From Rhodoferax sp. BLA1 (GTDB taxonomy: Bacteria > Pseudomonadota > Gammaproteobacteria > Burkholderiales > Burkholderiaceae_C), in contig NZ_SZVI01000009.1 in assembly GCF_013416775.1 (NCBI RefSeq), positions 372,001 through 436,000 on the forward strand: a DNA stretch of 64,000 nt, read 5' to 3'. This document shows, piece after piece, positions 7,726 to 16,593 of this stretch. Numbering within the stretch: the stretch's first letter is position 1; each line of letters opens with the position of its first letter. Made by a program: the position numbers and the translations under genes. The notes under the pieces are model-generated. The model was not told where the DNA came from and did not search any database. It worked only from the letters and a program-made list of their open reading frames with translations.

Positions 7726-9204
7726 ATGTCAACCACGCTTTCCCCTCTGTCCCAGCTCAAAGACTCCAGCCTGCTCAAGACGGACGCCTTGGTTAACGGC
7801 ACCTGGGTCACGGGTGCCGGCCGCTTTGATGTGCTCGACCCCGCCACCGGCCAGAAATTGGCCGATGTGGCCAACCTGGGCCCCTTGGATGCCGAAGCCG
7901 CCATCGCCGCCGCCAACGCGGCCTGGCCGGCCTGGCGCAGCAAAACCGCCAAGGAACGCAGCATCATCCTGCGCAAATGGTTTGATTTGCTCATGGCCAA
8001 CCAGGACGATCTGGGCCGCATCATGACCGCCGAACAAGGCAAACCCCTGCCCGAATCCAAGGGTGAAGTCGCCTACGCCGCGAGTTTTGTGGAATGGTTT
8101 GCCGAGGAAGCCAAACGCGTCAACGGCGAAACCCTGCCCCAGTTCGACAACAACCGCCGTTTGCTGATCCTGCGCCAACCGATTGGGGTGTGCGCTGCGA
8201 TCACGCCCTGGAACTTCCCAATTGCGATGATCACGCGCAAGGTGGCCCCGGCCCTGGCTGCGGGTTGTACCGTGGTCATCAAACCGGCCGAACTTACTCC
8301 CTTGACCGCGCTGGCCGCCACCGAACTGGCGATCCGCGCTGGCATCCCGGCCGGTGTGCTCAACATGGTCACTGCCGACGCCGACAACTCGATTGCGGTG
8401 GGCAAGGTCTTGTGTGCCAGCGACATCGTGCGCCACATCAGCTTCACCGGCTCCACCGAAGTGGGCCGTATTTTGATGGCGCAGTCGGCCCCCACGGTCA
8501 AGAAGATGTCGCTTGAACTCGGCGGCAACGCGCCCTTCATCGTGTTTGATGATGCCGACATCGACAGTGCAGTCGAAGGCGCCTTTGCCAGCAAATACCG
8601 CAACGCAGGCCAGACCTGTGTCTGCTCCAACCGGATCTATGTGCAGGCCGGTGTCTACGACGAATTCGTGGCCAAATTTGCGGCCAAGGTCAAAACTGCC
8701 AAGGTGGGCAACGGCTTTGACGACGGTGTTAACCAGGGCCCGCTGATCGAAGAAGCTGCGCTGCAAAAGGTGGAGCGCCATGTACAGGACGCGCTGGCCA
8801 AAGGTGGCCGACTGGTCGCAGGTGGCCAACGCCTGACGGGCCAGTTTTTCGAGCCCACTGTGGTGGCCGACGCCACGGCTGACATGTTGTGCGCCCGAGA
8901 AGAGACGTTTGGCCCGTTTGCCCCGGTGTTCAAGTTCAACACCGAGCAGGAGGCCATCGACGCGGCCAACGCCACCGAATTTGGCCTGGCCAGCTACTTC
9001 TACACTCGGGACGTGGGTCGCATCTGGCGCGTCAGCGAAGCGCTGGAGTACGGCATGGTCGGTGCCAATGTCGGCATTCTGGCGACCGAACACGTGCCCT
9101 TTGGTGGTGTCAAACAGTCCGGCCTGGGTCGTGAAGGCTCACACCACGGCATGGATGACTATGTGGAAATCAAGTACCTGTGTATTGGTGACATCCTGAA
9201 GTAA
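7726..9204 (+). CDS. gabD: Succinate-semialdehyde dehydrogenase, NAD(P)+
   Basis: 492-residue aldehyde dehydrogenase that oxidises succinate semialdehyde, the product of GabT, to succinate. Seen: LRQPIGVCAAITPWNFP, the cofactor loop FTGSTEVGR, the general-base glutamate motif LELGGNAPFIVFDDAD, the nucleophile cysteine in NAGQTCVCSNRI (two cysteines one residue apart, as in GabD, where the neighbouring Cys can form a regulatory disulphide), and EETFGPFAPVFKF. A strong CAGGAG lies before the ATG. It closes the GABA route from outside the cell to the TCA cycle: importer, GabT, GabD. Confidence 0.95.
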   Translation: MSTTLSPLSQLKDSSLLKTDALVNGTWVTGAGRFDVLDPATGQKLADVANLGPLDAEAAIAAANAAWPAWRSKTAKERSIILRKWFDLLMANQDDLGRIMTAEQGKPLPESKGEVAYAASFVEWFAEEAKRVNGETLPQFDNNRRLLILRQPIGVCAAITPWNFPIAMITRKVAPALAAGCTVVIKPAELTPLTALAATELAIRAGIPAGVLNMVTADADNSIAVGKVLCASDIVRHISFTGSTEVGRILMAQSAPTVKKMSLELGGNAPFIVFDDADIDSAVEGAFASKYRNAGQTCVCSNRIYVQAGVYDEFVAKFAAKVKTAKVGNGFDDGVNQGPLIEEAALQKVERHVQDALAKGGRLVAGGQRLTGQFFEPTVVADATADMLCAREETFGPFAPVFKFNTEQEAIDAANATEFGLASYFYTRDVGRIWRVSEALEYGMVGANVGILATEHVPFGGVKQSGLGREGSHHGMDDYVEIKYLCIGDILK

Positions 9205-9220
9205 ACACCGAGCTTGTTTA

Positions 9221-9240
9221 ACCCGGTTGGCCAACCGGGT
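9221..9240. terminator. Perfect 20-base palindrome between convergent gabD and polysaccharide lyase gene
   Basis: ACCCGGTTGGCCAACCGGGT is fully self-complementary and lies between two converging genes. There is no U-run on either side, so it may be a weak or factor-assisted bidirectional terminator. Confidence 0.45.
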
Positions 9241-9249
9241 GCATGGGCG

Positions 9250-10056
9250 TTATTGCAGCCTCTGGCGGGTGGTGGCGCGGCGAACCTTGGCAAACAAAAC
9301 CACTTGGGTGGGTACCTCCTGTGTGCCAAAACGTGTTTTGTAACGGGACAGGAAAGATCGGTAGAGCCCGTACTTGAAGTAGATGCCCGCGCCCGACGTT
9401 GTGCTGCCAGCGGTCTCGTATCGGAGGTCACCGTTGACGTAGACCCTGAAAAACCCGTCGAGCTTGTCCCATTTGGCATGCACCTCGATGTGATGCCAGC
9501 GCCCGAGCAGATCGTCCTGACTGATCAGCGGCACGCGCTCGGTGCTGTGGCCAAAATTCTTGTCGATCAGCAAACCCCCTGCGTCGTTCTGGAACATGAA
9601 CGCGGGTGATCTGCTGTTGCGCTGGTGAAATTGCCCGAAGGCCACTTTGGCTGGGTAGATGTTGGGGTGGTTGGGCGGTAAATAAAAATACCAGCCATAC
9701 CAGTATTCGCTGCCAGGTGGCGCGCTGCCGTTTTCAGACAACTCGGAACGTTCACGATCGGTGTCGCAGTCCGACCAGCCGGTTTGCGCGCCACAGTCAC
9801 CTGACCTGACTTCAAACCGCTCGACCTTGGCGCTGAGTGCACCACCGGTGTTGTCTTGCACCAGCGTGTAGCCATAAGCCGAAGTGTTCAAGCTGCGCTT
9901 GAAGGACCAGGCGGCAAACTCCTGCGCCTGCGCCTGCGCTGTCAAAGTAAAAGTAACTGACAACACCATTGCCAAACAGGTGATCCAACGGGTCGGTCTC
10001 ACGGTGGCTGAGCTGTCAAGCGTTGGCTGGGTTGTGTGGTGCTGTTTCAAAATCAC
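9250..10056 (-). CDS. Secreted polysaccharide lyase-like protein (heparin lyase I-type fold)
   Basis: 268 residues from a GTG at 10056. A long N-region is followed by a hydrophobic signal core (ITCLAMVLSVTFTLTAQAQAQ), so the protein is exported. The mature part resembles the beta-jelly-roll lyase family (Pfam Polysacc_lyase, PF14099): RSGDCGAQTG...RERSEL, EYWYGWYFYLPPNHP, AFGQFHQR, WHHIEVHAKWD, DGFFRVYVNGDLRYE, GIYFKYGLYRS. Such proteins cleave uronic-acid-containing polysaccharides by beta-elimination; the substrate is unknown here. A shorter start at a downstream ATG (MVLSVTF) would leave a weaker signal peptide. The gene stands alone and converges on gabD. Confidence 0.75.
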   Translation of the reverse strand: MILKQHHTTQPTLDSSATVRPTRWITCLAMVLSVTFTLTAQAQAQEFAAWSFKRSLNTSAYGYTLVQDNTGGALSAKVERFEVRSGDCGAQTGWSDCDTDRERSELSENGSAPPGSEYWYGWYFYLPPNHPNIYPAKVAFGQFHQRNSRSPAFMFQNDAGGLLIDKNFGHSTERVPLISQDDLLGRWHHIEVHAKWDKLDGFFRVYVNGDLRYETAGSTTSGAGIYFKYGLYRSFLSRYKTRFGTQEVPTQVVLFAKVRRATTRQRLQ

Positions 10057-10109
10057 ATCAACAGGCTTGCCTGGGCGCTCTGTACTTGCAGGTTAAAATA
10101 CGCAACTAA

Positions 10110-10183
10110 GCGGGTGTAGTTCAATGGTAGAACGGCAGCTTCCCAAGCTTCATACGAGGGTTCGATTCCCTTCACCCGCTCCA
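10110..10183 (+). tRNA. tRNA-Gly (anticodon CCC)
   Basis: 74 bases including the encoded CCA. The acceptor stem GCGGGTG/CACCCGC pairs fully. The D arm is GTTC-AATGGTA-GAAC, the anticodon loop TTCCCAA, and the T arm GAGGG-TTCGATT-CCCTT with discriminator T. It closely resembles E. coli glyU. The anticodon stem GCAGC/GCTTC contains one C-T mismatch at its second pair, which the E. coli gene does not have. Confidence 0.93.
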
Positions 10184-10198
10184 TATCTAGATAAGTCA

Positions 10199-10226
10199 TT
10201 GATTTTGATCAAGAAATCAAGATTTT
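10199..10226 (+). terminator. Stem-loop after tRNA-Gly
   Basis: TTGATTT and AAATCAA form a 7-bp stem around an 8-base loop and are followed by GATTTT, 16 bases after the tRNA. It plausibly ends the tRNA transcript. Confidence 0.4.
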
Positions 10227-10606
10227 ACACCTCAGCTACAGCACACTCATACAAAGGTGTGCAGTGCAAAATCTCTTTCGTCGCCCATCAGGGACCTACG
10301 TTCTCCGTCTAGCCGTACTGTTTCAACTGCGCTCAATTTTCGGCAAACGCGAAGTTGTCGTCACCAGGGGCAGCTGTGAATTGTCCATCGTGTTTCTTCC
10401 TTTCGTTTGCTTGGCGGCGCACGCTTGGAAGTCTCTACGATGGACTACCTCTTGAAAAGTCGAACTTCTACTGCCACCCGGCAGAGCCGAGGGCCTCCCT
10501 TGCTGGCCAGCGCCGCATCACTCGCCAAACCTTTGCCTGGATGCCGGTCTGGCGCGGTATCCACTCTCGCTAGAATAAAGGGATAACCCTGGAGCCAGCT
10601 CGCAAG
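10227..10606. other. Intergenic region before dapA, no convincing gene
   Basis: About 380 bases without a recognised gene. On the minus strand a 21-codon open frame (10388 down to 10323, beginning MDNSQLPLVTTTS) is preceded by GAAAGGAAG, a fair ribosome-binding site. I see no homology and treat it as unproven; it could be the relic of a longer gene. The dapA promoter probably lies near 10560-10600, where GGGATAACC is seen. Confidence 0.3.
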
Positions 10607-11500
10607 ATGACCTCTCTATCCCGACCCATCACCGGCAGCATCGTTGCCCTGATCACCCCCATGCTGCCAGACGGCGCGGTAGATTACCCGGCCTTGCGCA
10701 AACTCATCGACTGGCACATTGCCGAAGGCACTGACTGCATTGGTGTGGTCGGCACCACCGGTGAATCCCCCACGGTGAGTATTCAGGAAAACTGCGAAGT
10801 CATCCGCGTCTCGGTCGAGCAAGCTGCAGGCCGGGTGCCGATCATGGCCGGTTGTGGCTCCAACTGCACCGCCGAGGCGATTGAACTGGCCGGTTTTGCC
10901 AAAAAAGTCGGGGCCGACTGCCAATTGCAGGTCGTGCCTTACTACAACAAACCCACCCAGGAAGGTCTGTACCAGCACTTCAAGGCGATTGCCGAAGCGG
11001 TGGACCTGCCAATGGTGCTGTACAACGTGCCGGGCCGCTCGGTGGCAGACATGTCGGTTGAAACAAGCCTGCGCCTGGCCCAGTTGCCGGGCATCATCGG
11101 TATCAAGGAAGCCACCGGCAATCTGGACCGTGCCCAGTGGCTGATCCGCGAAGCGCCCCAAGGGTTTGCGGTCTACTCAGGTGACGACGCCACGGCGGTT
11201 GCCCTGATGTTGTGTGGTGGCCAAGGCAACATCAGCGTCACCGCCAACCTGGCACCCCGCCTGATGCATGAGTTGTGCATGGCGGCAACAGCCGGTGACG
11301 TGAAACGCGCCATGGCCATTCAGTTCAAACTGATGCCGCTACACAAAAACCTGTTTTTGGAGGCCAACCCGATCCCGGTGAAATGGGCTGCGGCCCGCAT
11401 GAACCTGTGCGGCCCGACCCTGCGCTTGCCCCTGACCGAGCTCAGCGCAAGTTACCAACCTGTCGTTGAAGCGGCCCTGCGCACCGTGGGCCTGCTCTGA
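10607..11500 (+). CDS. dapA: 4-hydroxy-tetrahydrodipicolinate synthase
   Basis: 297 residues. Condenses pyruvate with aspartate semialdehyde, the first committed step to diaminopimelate and lysine. Seen: [10 protein letters not shown] near the N-terminus, the GTTGES substrate loop, [14 protein letters not shown] with the catalytic tyrosine, YNVPGRS, the Schiff-base lysine in [10 protein letters not shown], and YSGDDATA. Full length for the family. It is followed 37 bp later by bamC, the usual pairing (bamC is also called dapX). Confidence 0.96.
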   Translation: MTSLSRPITGSIVALITPMLPDGAVDYPALRKLIDWHIAEGTDCIGVVGTTGESPTVSIQENCEVIRVSVEQAAGRVPIMAGCGSNCTAEAIELAGFAKKVGADCQLQVVPYYNKPTQEGLYQHFKAIAEAVDLPMVLYNVPGRSVADMSVETSLRLAQLPGIIGIKEATGNLDRAQWLIREAPQGFAVYSGDDATAVALMLCGGQGNISVTANLAPRLMHELCMAATAGDVKRAMAIQFKLMPLHKNLFLEANPIPVKWAAARMNLCGPTLRLPLTELSASYQPVVEAALRTVGLL

Positions 11501-11537
11501 GCTGACCCTGCCAACCTCTCTTCCTGAAGGATATTTT

Positions 11538-12632
11538 GTGAACCATTCCCCAAAATTTGTGTTGCTCGGTCTGACCCTGGCGCTCGGCGCCTGCTCGATG
11601 CTGCAGAGTGAAAAGATTGACTACAAAAGCGCGACCACCAACAAAACCCCGTCGCTGGAAATCCCGCCTGACCTGACACAGATTTCCAAGGACACCCGCT
11701 ACACCGTGCCTGGCTCGGCGGTGACCGCATCGAGTTACCAACTCGCTCAAAACACGGTGGTGGCTACACCCACGGCAACCGCATCCTTGGGTGATGTGCG
11801 CATCGAGCGCGCAGGTGACACCCGTTGGCTGGTGATCAACCGCCCGGCCGACAAGTTGTGGGAGCCGGTCAAGGAGTTCTGGCAAGACAACGGTTTCCTG
11901 CTCGCGATGGACCAGGCCAACCTGGGCATCATGGAAACCGACTGGGCCGAAAACCGCGCCAAGATTCCTCAGGATTTTGTCCGCGCCACCTTGGGCAAGG
12001 TGTTTGATTCGCTCTACTCCACCGGTGAGCGCGACAAGTTCCGCACCCGCCTAGAACGCGGTGCCGACGGCAGCACCGAAATTTTCATCAGCCACCGCGG
12101 TATGGTCGAGGTGTATGACAGCAAGGAAAAGGAACGCACCGTGTGGCAACCCCGCGCCGCCGATCCCGAGCTGGAGGCCGAATTCCTGCGCCGCCTGATG
12201 GTCAAGCTGGGCGTGGGTGAGGAACAATCCAAAGCCCTGTTGGCAGCCGGTGTGGTCAAGGAAAACACCCAAGTTACTACCGTGAGTGGACAACCCGTGG
12301 TGCAGCTGGCGGACGGTTTTGATCGCGCTTGGCGCCGGGTAGGTCTGTCACTGGACCGTACCAACTTCACCGTGGAAGACCGTGACCGCAGCAAGGGCCT
12401 GTACTTTGTGCGTTATGTGGCCCCCAACGCCGACATGGAAAAAGACGAGCCGGGCTTCTTTGGCAAACTGTTTGGCAAGTCCAAACCGGATGCACAACCG
12501 TCGAAATTCCGCGTGGCCGTGCTCAGCCAAGGCAATGCCACCACGGTGTCGGTGCAAAACGCCGACGGCACTGCAGCCGCCATGGCCGATGCACAACGCA
12601 TCATCAAGGTGCTGGCAGAAGACCTGAAATAA
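11538..12632 (+). CDS. bamC: Outer-membrane assembly lipoprotein BamC
   Basis: 364 residues from a GTG preceded by GAAGGA. The signal peptide ends in the lipobox LGAC (Cys about residue 19), so it is a lipoprotein of the beta-barrel assembly machinery, acting at the inner face of the outer membrane. The conserved unstructured segment (KIDYKSATTNKTPSLEIPPDL) that contacts BamD is present. Two helix-grip domains follow (about 90-200 and 240-360, e.g. RWLVINRPADKLW and RAWRRVGLSLDR). The KPDAQPSKFRVAVLSQGN region is typical of the second domain. Co-transcribed with dapA and ended by a strong terminator. Confidence 0.92.
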   Translation: MNHSPKFVLLGLTLALGACSMLQSEKIDYKSATTNKTPSLEIPPDLTQISKDTRYTVPGSAVTASSYQLAQNTVVATPTATASLGDVRIERAGDTRWLVINRPADKLWEPVKEFWQDNGFLLAMDQANLGIMETDWAENRAKIPQDFVRATLGKVFDSLYSTGERDKFRTRLERGADGSTEIFISHRGMVEVYDSKEKERTVWQPRAADPELEAEFLRRLMVKLGVGEEQSKALLAAGVVKENTQVTTVSGQPVVQLADGFDRAWRRVGLSLDRTNFTVEDRDRSKGLYFVRYVAPNADMEKDEPGFFGKLFGKSKPDAQPSKFRVAVLSQGNATTVSVQNADGTAAAMADAQRIIKVLAEDLK

Positions 12633-12647
12633 ACCCGCTGAGGGAAA

Positions 12648-12682
12648 AGCCACCTGCCGTGACCGGTAGGTGGCTTTTTTTA
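12648..12682 (+). terminator. Rho-independent terminator after bamC
   Basis: AGCCACCTGCC and GGTAGGTGGCT pair around GTGACC (one bulge) and are followed by TTTTTT. It ends the dapA-bamC transcript. Confidence 0.85.
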
Positions 12683-12731
12683 TGGCCAAATTGGCTCCAG
12701 CCCTTAAACAAGAAGGGCAAGTAGCTACAAA
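12683..12731 (-). repeat. Dispersed palindromic repeat, copy 4
   Basis: On the minus strand TAGCTACTTGCCCTTCTTG is followed by TTTAAGGGCTGGAGCC. The TAG of its TAGCTAC arm is the stop codon of the dehydrogenase gene that reads into it. Confidence 0.7.
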
Positions 12732-13819
12732 GACTGCAGCGCCTGAGTGATTGCCCGGCCCAGATCCTGAGTCTTGTCGCAACCACCCAGATCGGGCGTG
12801 CGCGGTGCGCCACTGCCGGGGGCCAGCACCTGTTCGATGGCTTGCAACACCGCGTCATGCGCTGCGCGGTAGCCCAGAAAGTCCAGCATCAGCGCGCCAC
12901 TCCAGATCTGACCAATCGGGTTGGCCTTGGCCTGGCCGGCAATGTCGGGCGCCGAGCCGTGCACCGGCTCAAACAGCGAGGGGTGGGTTCGCCCGGGATT
13001 GAGGTTGGCACTCGGTGCAATCGCAATCGTGCCGGTGCAGGCTGGGCCCAGGTCACTCAGGATGTCGCCAAACAGGTTACTGCCCACCACCACGTCAAAA
13101 AAATCTGGCCGCTGGACAAAATGCGCGGTCAGGATGTCGATGTGGAACTTGTCCACGGTAACGTCTGGGTAGGCTTTGGCCATCTCGGCGACACGCTCGT
13201 CCCAGTACGGCATGGTGATGGCGATGCCGTTGGATTTGGTGGCGCTGGTCAGGTGTTTTTTGGGGCGAGATTGGGCCAGCTCAAACGCAAACTTGAGCAC
13301 CCGGTCCACGCCAACGCGTGACATCACCGTCTCTTGCATCACGATTTCGCGCTCGGTGCCGGCAAACATGCGCCCACCGATGCTGGAGTATTCACCCTCG
13401 GTGTTTTCACGCACGATCACCATGTCGATCTCACCGGGCGCTCGGGCGCTGCCATCACGCCGCACCACCGGGCAGGTGATACCTGGCATCAGGCGCGCCG
13501 GGCGCAGGTTCACATACTGGTCAAACTCTCGTCGAAACAACAGCAGCGAACCCCACAACGACACATGGTCTGGGATTTTTTCCGGCCAGCCCACTGCACC
13601 GAAGTAAATCGCGTCGTGGCCGCCGATTTGATCCTTCCAGTCGTCAGGCAGCATCTGGCCGTGCCGCTCGAAGTACTGCCAGCTGGAGAAATCGAAGTGG
13701 TCCATCTGCAGTTGGATGCCAAACTTGTCGGCCGCAGCTTCAAGCACCCGCAGGCCTTCTGGCATCACCTCTTGGCCAATGCCGTCACCGGCGATGACAG
13801 CAATTTTGTGCTGGGCCAC
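12725..13819 (-). CDS. Tartrate/D-malate dehydrogenase (isocitrate/isopropylmalate dehydrogenase family)
   Basis: 364 residues. An NAD-dependent decarboxylating dehydrogenase of the beta-hydroxyacid family. Seen: IAVIAGDGIGQEVMPEGLRVL, the substrate arginine region NLRPARLMPG, the family segment VIVRENTEGEYSSIGG, TSATKSN with the catalytic lysine, DKFHIDILTAHFV, VVVGSNLFGDILSDLG for metal and substrate binding, and EPVHGSAPDIAGQAKANP for NAD. The WQYFERHGQMLPDDW stretch and VGWPEKIPDHVSLWGSLL point to the TtuC/DmlA subgroup rather than LeuB. Its stop codon lies in repeat copy 4. It lies 9 bp downstream of pgsA, so it may be co-transcribed with uvrC-pgsA. Confidence 0.9.
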   Translation of the reverse strand: MAQHKIAVIAGDGIGQEVMPEGLRVLEAAADKFGIQLQMDHFDFSSWQYFERHGQMLPDDWKDQIGGHDAIYFGAVGWPEKIPDHVSLWGSLLLFRREFDQYVNLRPARLMPGITCPVVRRDGSARAPGEIDMVIVRENTEGEYSSIGGRMFAGTEREIVMQETVMSRVGVDRVLKFAFELAQSRPKKHLTSATKSNGIAITMPYWDERVAEMAKAYPDVTVDKFHIDILTAHFVQRPDFFDVVVGSNLFGDILSDLGPACTGTIAIAPSANLNPGRTHPSLFEPVHGSAPDIAGQAKANPIGQIWSGALMLDFLGYRAAHDAVLQAIEQVLAPGSGAPRTPDLGGCDKTQDLGRAITQALQSL

Positions 13820-13828
13820 GTGATCTCC

Positions 13829-14395
13829 TTACTTGACCTTGGCGCGGATTTCCGGAAGGGCTTTTTGCAGGTAATAGACCATCGACCAGACGGTCATGAT
13901 CGCGGCCAGCCAGATCAACCAGACACCCCAGAGGTGGGTGTCGATGAGTCCGAACAACAGGCCGTCATAGAGCAGGAACGGGATCGCCACCATTTGGGCG
14001 GTGGTTTTGAGTTTGCCGATCATGTGCACCGCCACACTGCGCGAGGCACCAATCTGCGCCATCCACTCGCGCAGCGCCGAGATCGCGATCTCGCGGCCAA
14101 TGATGATCAGCCCAACAAACACGTCAGCGCGCCCCAGGTGTACCAGTACCAGCACACAGGCACACACTAGAAATTTGTCGGCCACCGGGTCCAAAAAGGC
14201 GCCAAAAGCCGACACCTGGTTGAGCTTGCGAGCCAGAAAACCGTCGAGCCAGTCGGTGGCGGCAAACACCACAAACATCACGGTGGCGATCAGGTTACGG
14301 CTGGCGGGCTCGATCGGCAAATAAAACACGCCAACGATCAAGGGAATGGCCGCAATACGCGCCCAGGTCATGAGGGTAGGAATGGTCCAGAACAT
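13829..14395 (-). CDS. pgsA: CDP-diacylglycerol--glycerol-3-phosphate 3-phosphatidyltransferase
   Basis: 188 residues from the ATG at 14395 (MFWTIPTLMTWARI). Makes phosphatidylglycerol phosphate in the inner membrane. The CDP-alcohol phosphatidyltransferase signature D-G-x2-A-R-x8-9-G-x3-D-x3-D is visible as DWLDGFLARKLNQVSAFGAFLDPVADK. Several hydrophobic helices follow. A further in-frame ATG 24 bases upstream gives a non-family extension and is rejected. It sits 41 bp after uvrC, the usual uvrC-pgsA order. Confidence 0.94.
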   Translation of the reverse strand: MFWTIPTLMTWARIAAIPLIVGVFYLPIEPASRNLIATVMFVVFAATDWLDGFLARKLNQVSAFGAFLDPVADKFLVCACVLVLVHLGRADVFVGLIIIGREIAISALREWMAQIGASRSVAVHMIGKLKTTAQMVAIPFLLYDGLLFGLIDTHLWGVWLIWLAAIMTVWSMVYYLQKALPEIRAKVK

Positions 14396-14436
14396 GTCTC
14401 GATTGTGGCATGCAGCCACCGGCCTACAGCCAGCGT

Positions 14437-16566
14437 TCAGTGCAACGCCCGATAGATTTCTTCCGCCAGTTCATGTGAGATGCCTTCGACACTGGCCATG
14501 TCGTCCACCGAGGCCATCGCCACCCCGCGCACACCGCCAAAACGCTGCAACAAACGGGCACGCCGTTTCGGGCCAATGCCCGGGATGTCTTCGAGCTTGC
14601 CACCGTCCATTCGCACCTTGGCACGTGCGGCACGCATGCCGGTGATGGCAAAACGGTGCGCCTCGTCGCGGATCTGCGCCACCAGCATCAGCGCGGCTGA
14701 ATCCTTGCCCAAGTAGACCTTCTCGCGCCCATCGGCAAACACCAGCTCTTCCAGACCAATGCGCCGGCCCTCACCTTTTTCGACACCAACGATCAGAGAC
14801 AGATCCAGACCCAGCTGCACAAACACCTCGCGCGCCATGCTGACCTGGCCTTTTCCACCGTCCACCAACACCAGGTCCGGCAAACGGCCGGTGCCCGGCG
14901 GGGTTTCACCGCTGCGTTTGGCTTCCTGCAACACCTCGGCGAGTTTGCCGTAGCGGCGCAGCAGCACCTGGCGCATCGCGGCGTAATCGTCACCGGGCGT
15001 GATGTCGGTGATTTTGTAGCGCCGGTACTCGGCGTTTTGCATCTTGTGGTGGTGAAACACCACACACGAGGCCTGGGTGGATTCCCCGGCAGTGTGTGAA
15101 ATGTCAAAACACTCGATGCGCAGTTCGTCCAGGTCGTCCAGCCCCAGATCCAGCGCCTCATACAACGCACGGGTGCGCGCTTGCTGAGAGCCTTCTTCCG
15201 ACAGCAGACGGGCCAGTTGCAGGTTGGCATTGGTTTGCGCCATCTCCAACCAGACCCGGCGCTGTTCACGCGGCGCATGCACCGCCGTGACCTTGATGCC
15301 GGTTTGTGCGGTCAAGGCTTTGAGCAGCGCCTTGTCCACTGGGCTGCTGACCACCAGCGAGGGCGGCACCGGCACATTCAGGTAATGCTGGGCGATGAAG
15401 GCGTCCAGGATCTGTGATTCGACTGAACGGACCTCAGCGCCGTCTTCTTCCAGCTCCAGCGCGGCGCCGTCCTGCACCTGCACCGGAAAGTAGGGCCGAT
15501 CCCCCAGATGGCGCCCGCCGCGCACCATGGCCAGGTTGACACAGGCGCGCCCGCCCTGCACCTTGACCGCGAGGATGTCGACATCGCGGTCGCTGACGTT
15601 GTCCACACTCTGCTGGTGCAACACACTCGAAAGCGCGGCGGTCTGGTTGCGCAACTCGGCTGCCTGCTCGAATTCAAGCTTGTCGGCGTGCGCCATCATG
15701 CGTGCCTGCAGGCTGCTCATCACCTCTTGTGCATCGCCATTCAAGAAACGTTCTGCGTCCGCCACATCCTGGGCGTAATCAGTTGGTGAAATGTGACCCA
15801 CGCACGGGCCGGAGCAACGTTTGATCTGGTACAGCAAACAGGGCCGGGTGCGGTTGGCAAACACCGACTCCTCACAGGTGCGCAGTTTGAACACCTTTTG
15901 CATCAGCAAAATCGCTTCCTTGACCGCCCAGGCACTGGGGTAGGGGCCAAAGTAGTGGTGTTTTTTCTCGACCGCACCTCGGTAATAGGAGACGCGGGGG
16001 AACCAGTCACCATTGATGCGGGTCACCGACGATGGTGTGTCTTTTTGGCCTGTAGCCCTTACAGATAAAGGGCCAGGCGCTCCTTTTTTTGCAAGAAGGC
16101 TGCTGTCTTTGGGCAGCGGTGCCGGGGCGCTGATCTTGAGGTAGGGGTAACTCTTGTCGTCCCGAAACAGGATGTTGTACTTGGGGTTGAGCGTCTTGAT
16201 CAGGTTGTTTTCAAGCAGCAGCGCCTCGGCCTCGGAGCGCACTACGGTGGTCTCCAGCCGCACAATCTTGCCCACCATGTGGCCAATGCGGGTGCCGCCG
16301 TGGTTCTTCTGAAAATAACTCGACACCCGTTTTTTGAGGTTGATCGCCTTGCCGACATAGAGCACCTGGCCCTGCGCATCAAAGTAGCGGTAAACCCCCG
16401 GCAGCGCGGGCAGGCTCGCCACATCATTGAGCAGTTGCTCGGGGTGGACACCGGCAGGAGCCTCAGGCTCGGCACCATCGGAGCTGAGGGTCACAACGAG
16501 CGGCAGTTCGGCAGGCAGCTTGACGGGGTCAACGGGTGGCACGGGGTTTTCAGGCAAATCGGACAT
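14437..16566 (-). CDS. uvrC: Excinuclease ABC subunit C with repeat-derived insertion
   Basis: 709 residues; family members are usually about 610-650. UvrC makes both incisions in nucleotide excision repair. Domains in order: an extra N-terminal stretch (about 1-46), GIY-YIG nuclease (about 50-135, [11 protein letters not shown] and [13 protein letters not shown]), UVR motif ([14 protein letters not shown]), RNase H-like C-terminal nuclease ([21 protein letters not shown]), and tandem helix-hairpin-helix ([16 protein letters not shown]). Residues about 147-186 interrupt the normally short link between PYLKIS and FPRVSYYRG. Their coding DNA contains a dispersed palindromic repeat. The frame stays open and the catalytic regions look intact, so it is probably functional. 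Confidence 0.95.
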   Translation of the reverse strand: MSDLPENPVPPVDPVKLPAELPLVVTLSSDGAEPEAPAGVHPEQLLNDVASLPALPGVYRYFDAQGQVLYVGKAINLKKRVSSYFQKNHGGTRIGHMVGKIVRLETTVVRSEAEALLLENNLIKTLNPKYNILFRDDKSYPYLKISAPAPLPKDSSLLAKKGAPGPLSVRATGQKDTPSSVTRINGDWFPRVSYYRGAVEKKHHYFGPYPSAWAVKEAILLMQKVFKLRTCEESVFANRTRPCLLYQIKRCSGPCVGHISPTDYAQDVADAERFLNGDAQEVMSSLQARMMAHADKLEFEQAAELRNQTAALSSVLHQQSVDNVSDRDVDILAVKVQGGRACVNLAMVRGGRHLGDRPYFPVQVQDGAALELEEDGAEVRSVESQILDAFIAQHYLNVPVPPSLVVSSPVDKALLKALTAQTGIKVTAVHAPREQRRVWLEMAQTNANLQLARLLSEEGSQQARTRALYEALDLGLDDLDELRIECFDISHTAGESTQASCVVFHHHKMQNAEYRRYKITDITPGDDYAAMRQVLLRRYGKLAEVLQEAKRSGETPPGTGRLPDLVLVDGGKGQVSMAREVFVQLGLDLSLIVGVEKGEGRRIGLEELVFADGREKVYLGKDSAALMLVAQIRDEAHRFAITGMRAARAKVRMDGGKLEDIPGIGPKRRARLLQRFGGVRGVAMASVDDMASVEGISHELAEEIYRALH
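16044..16090 (-). repeat. Dispersed palindromic repeat, copy 5, inside uvrC
   Basis: On the minus strand GCGCCTGGCCCTTTATC is followed by TGTAAGGGCTACAGGCC, read in frame as [13 protein letters not shown] at UvrC residues 162-174. The AGGGCTACAGGC half is shared with copies 6 and 9. Confidence 0.75.
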
Positions 16567-16593
16567 AGGGCGCTATTGTGGACAATCCCGATC

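Noticed and set aside
7729-9093. A 454-codon open frame antisense to gabD
   Set aside because: It mirrors gabD codon by codon in a GC-rich gene and shows no domain; a composition shadow.
10530-10560. GGATGCCGGTCTGGCGC here resembles the 6S RNA 3' region GGATGCCGGTCTGGTGC
   Set aside because: Only about 17 bases match, no 6S stem partners are found nearby, and chance similarity is plausible.
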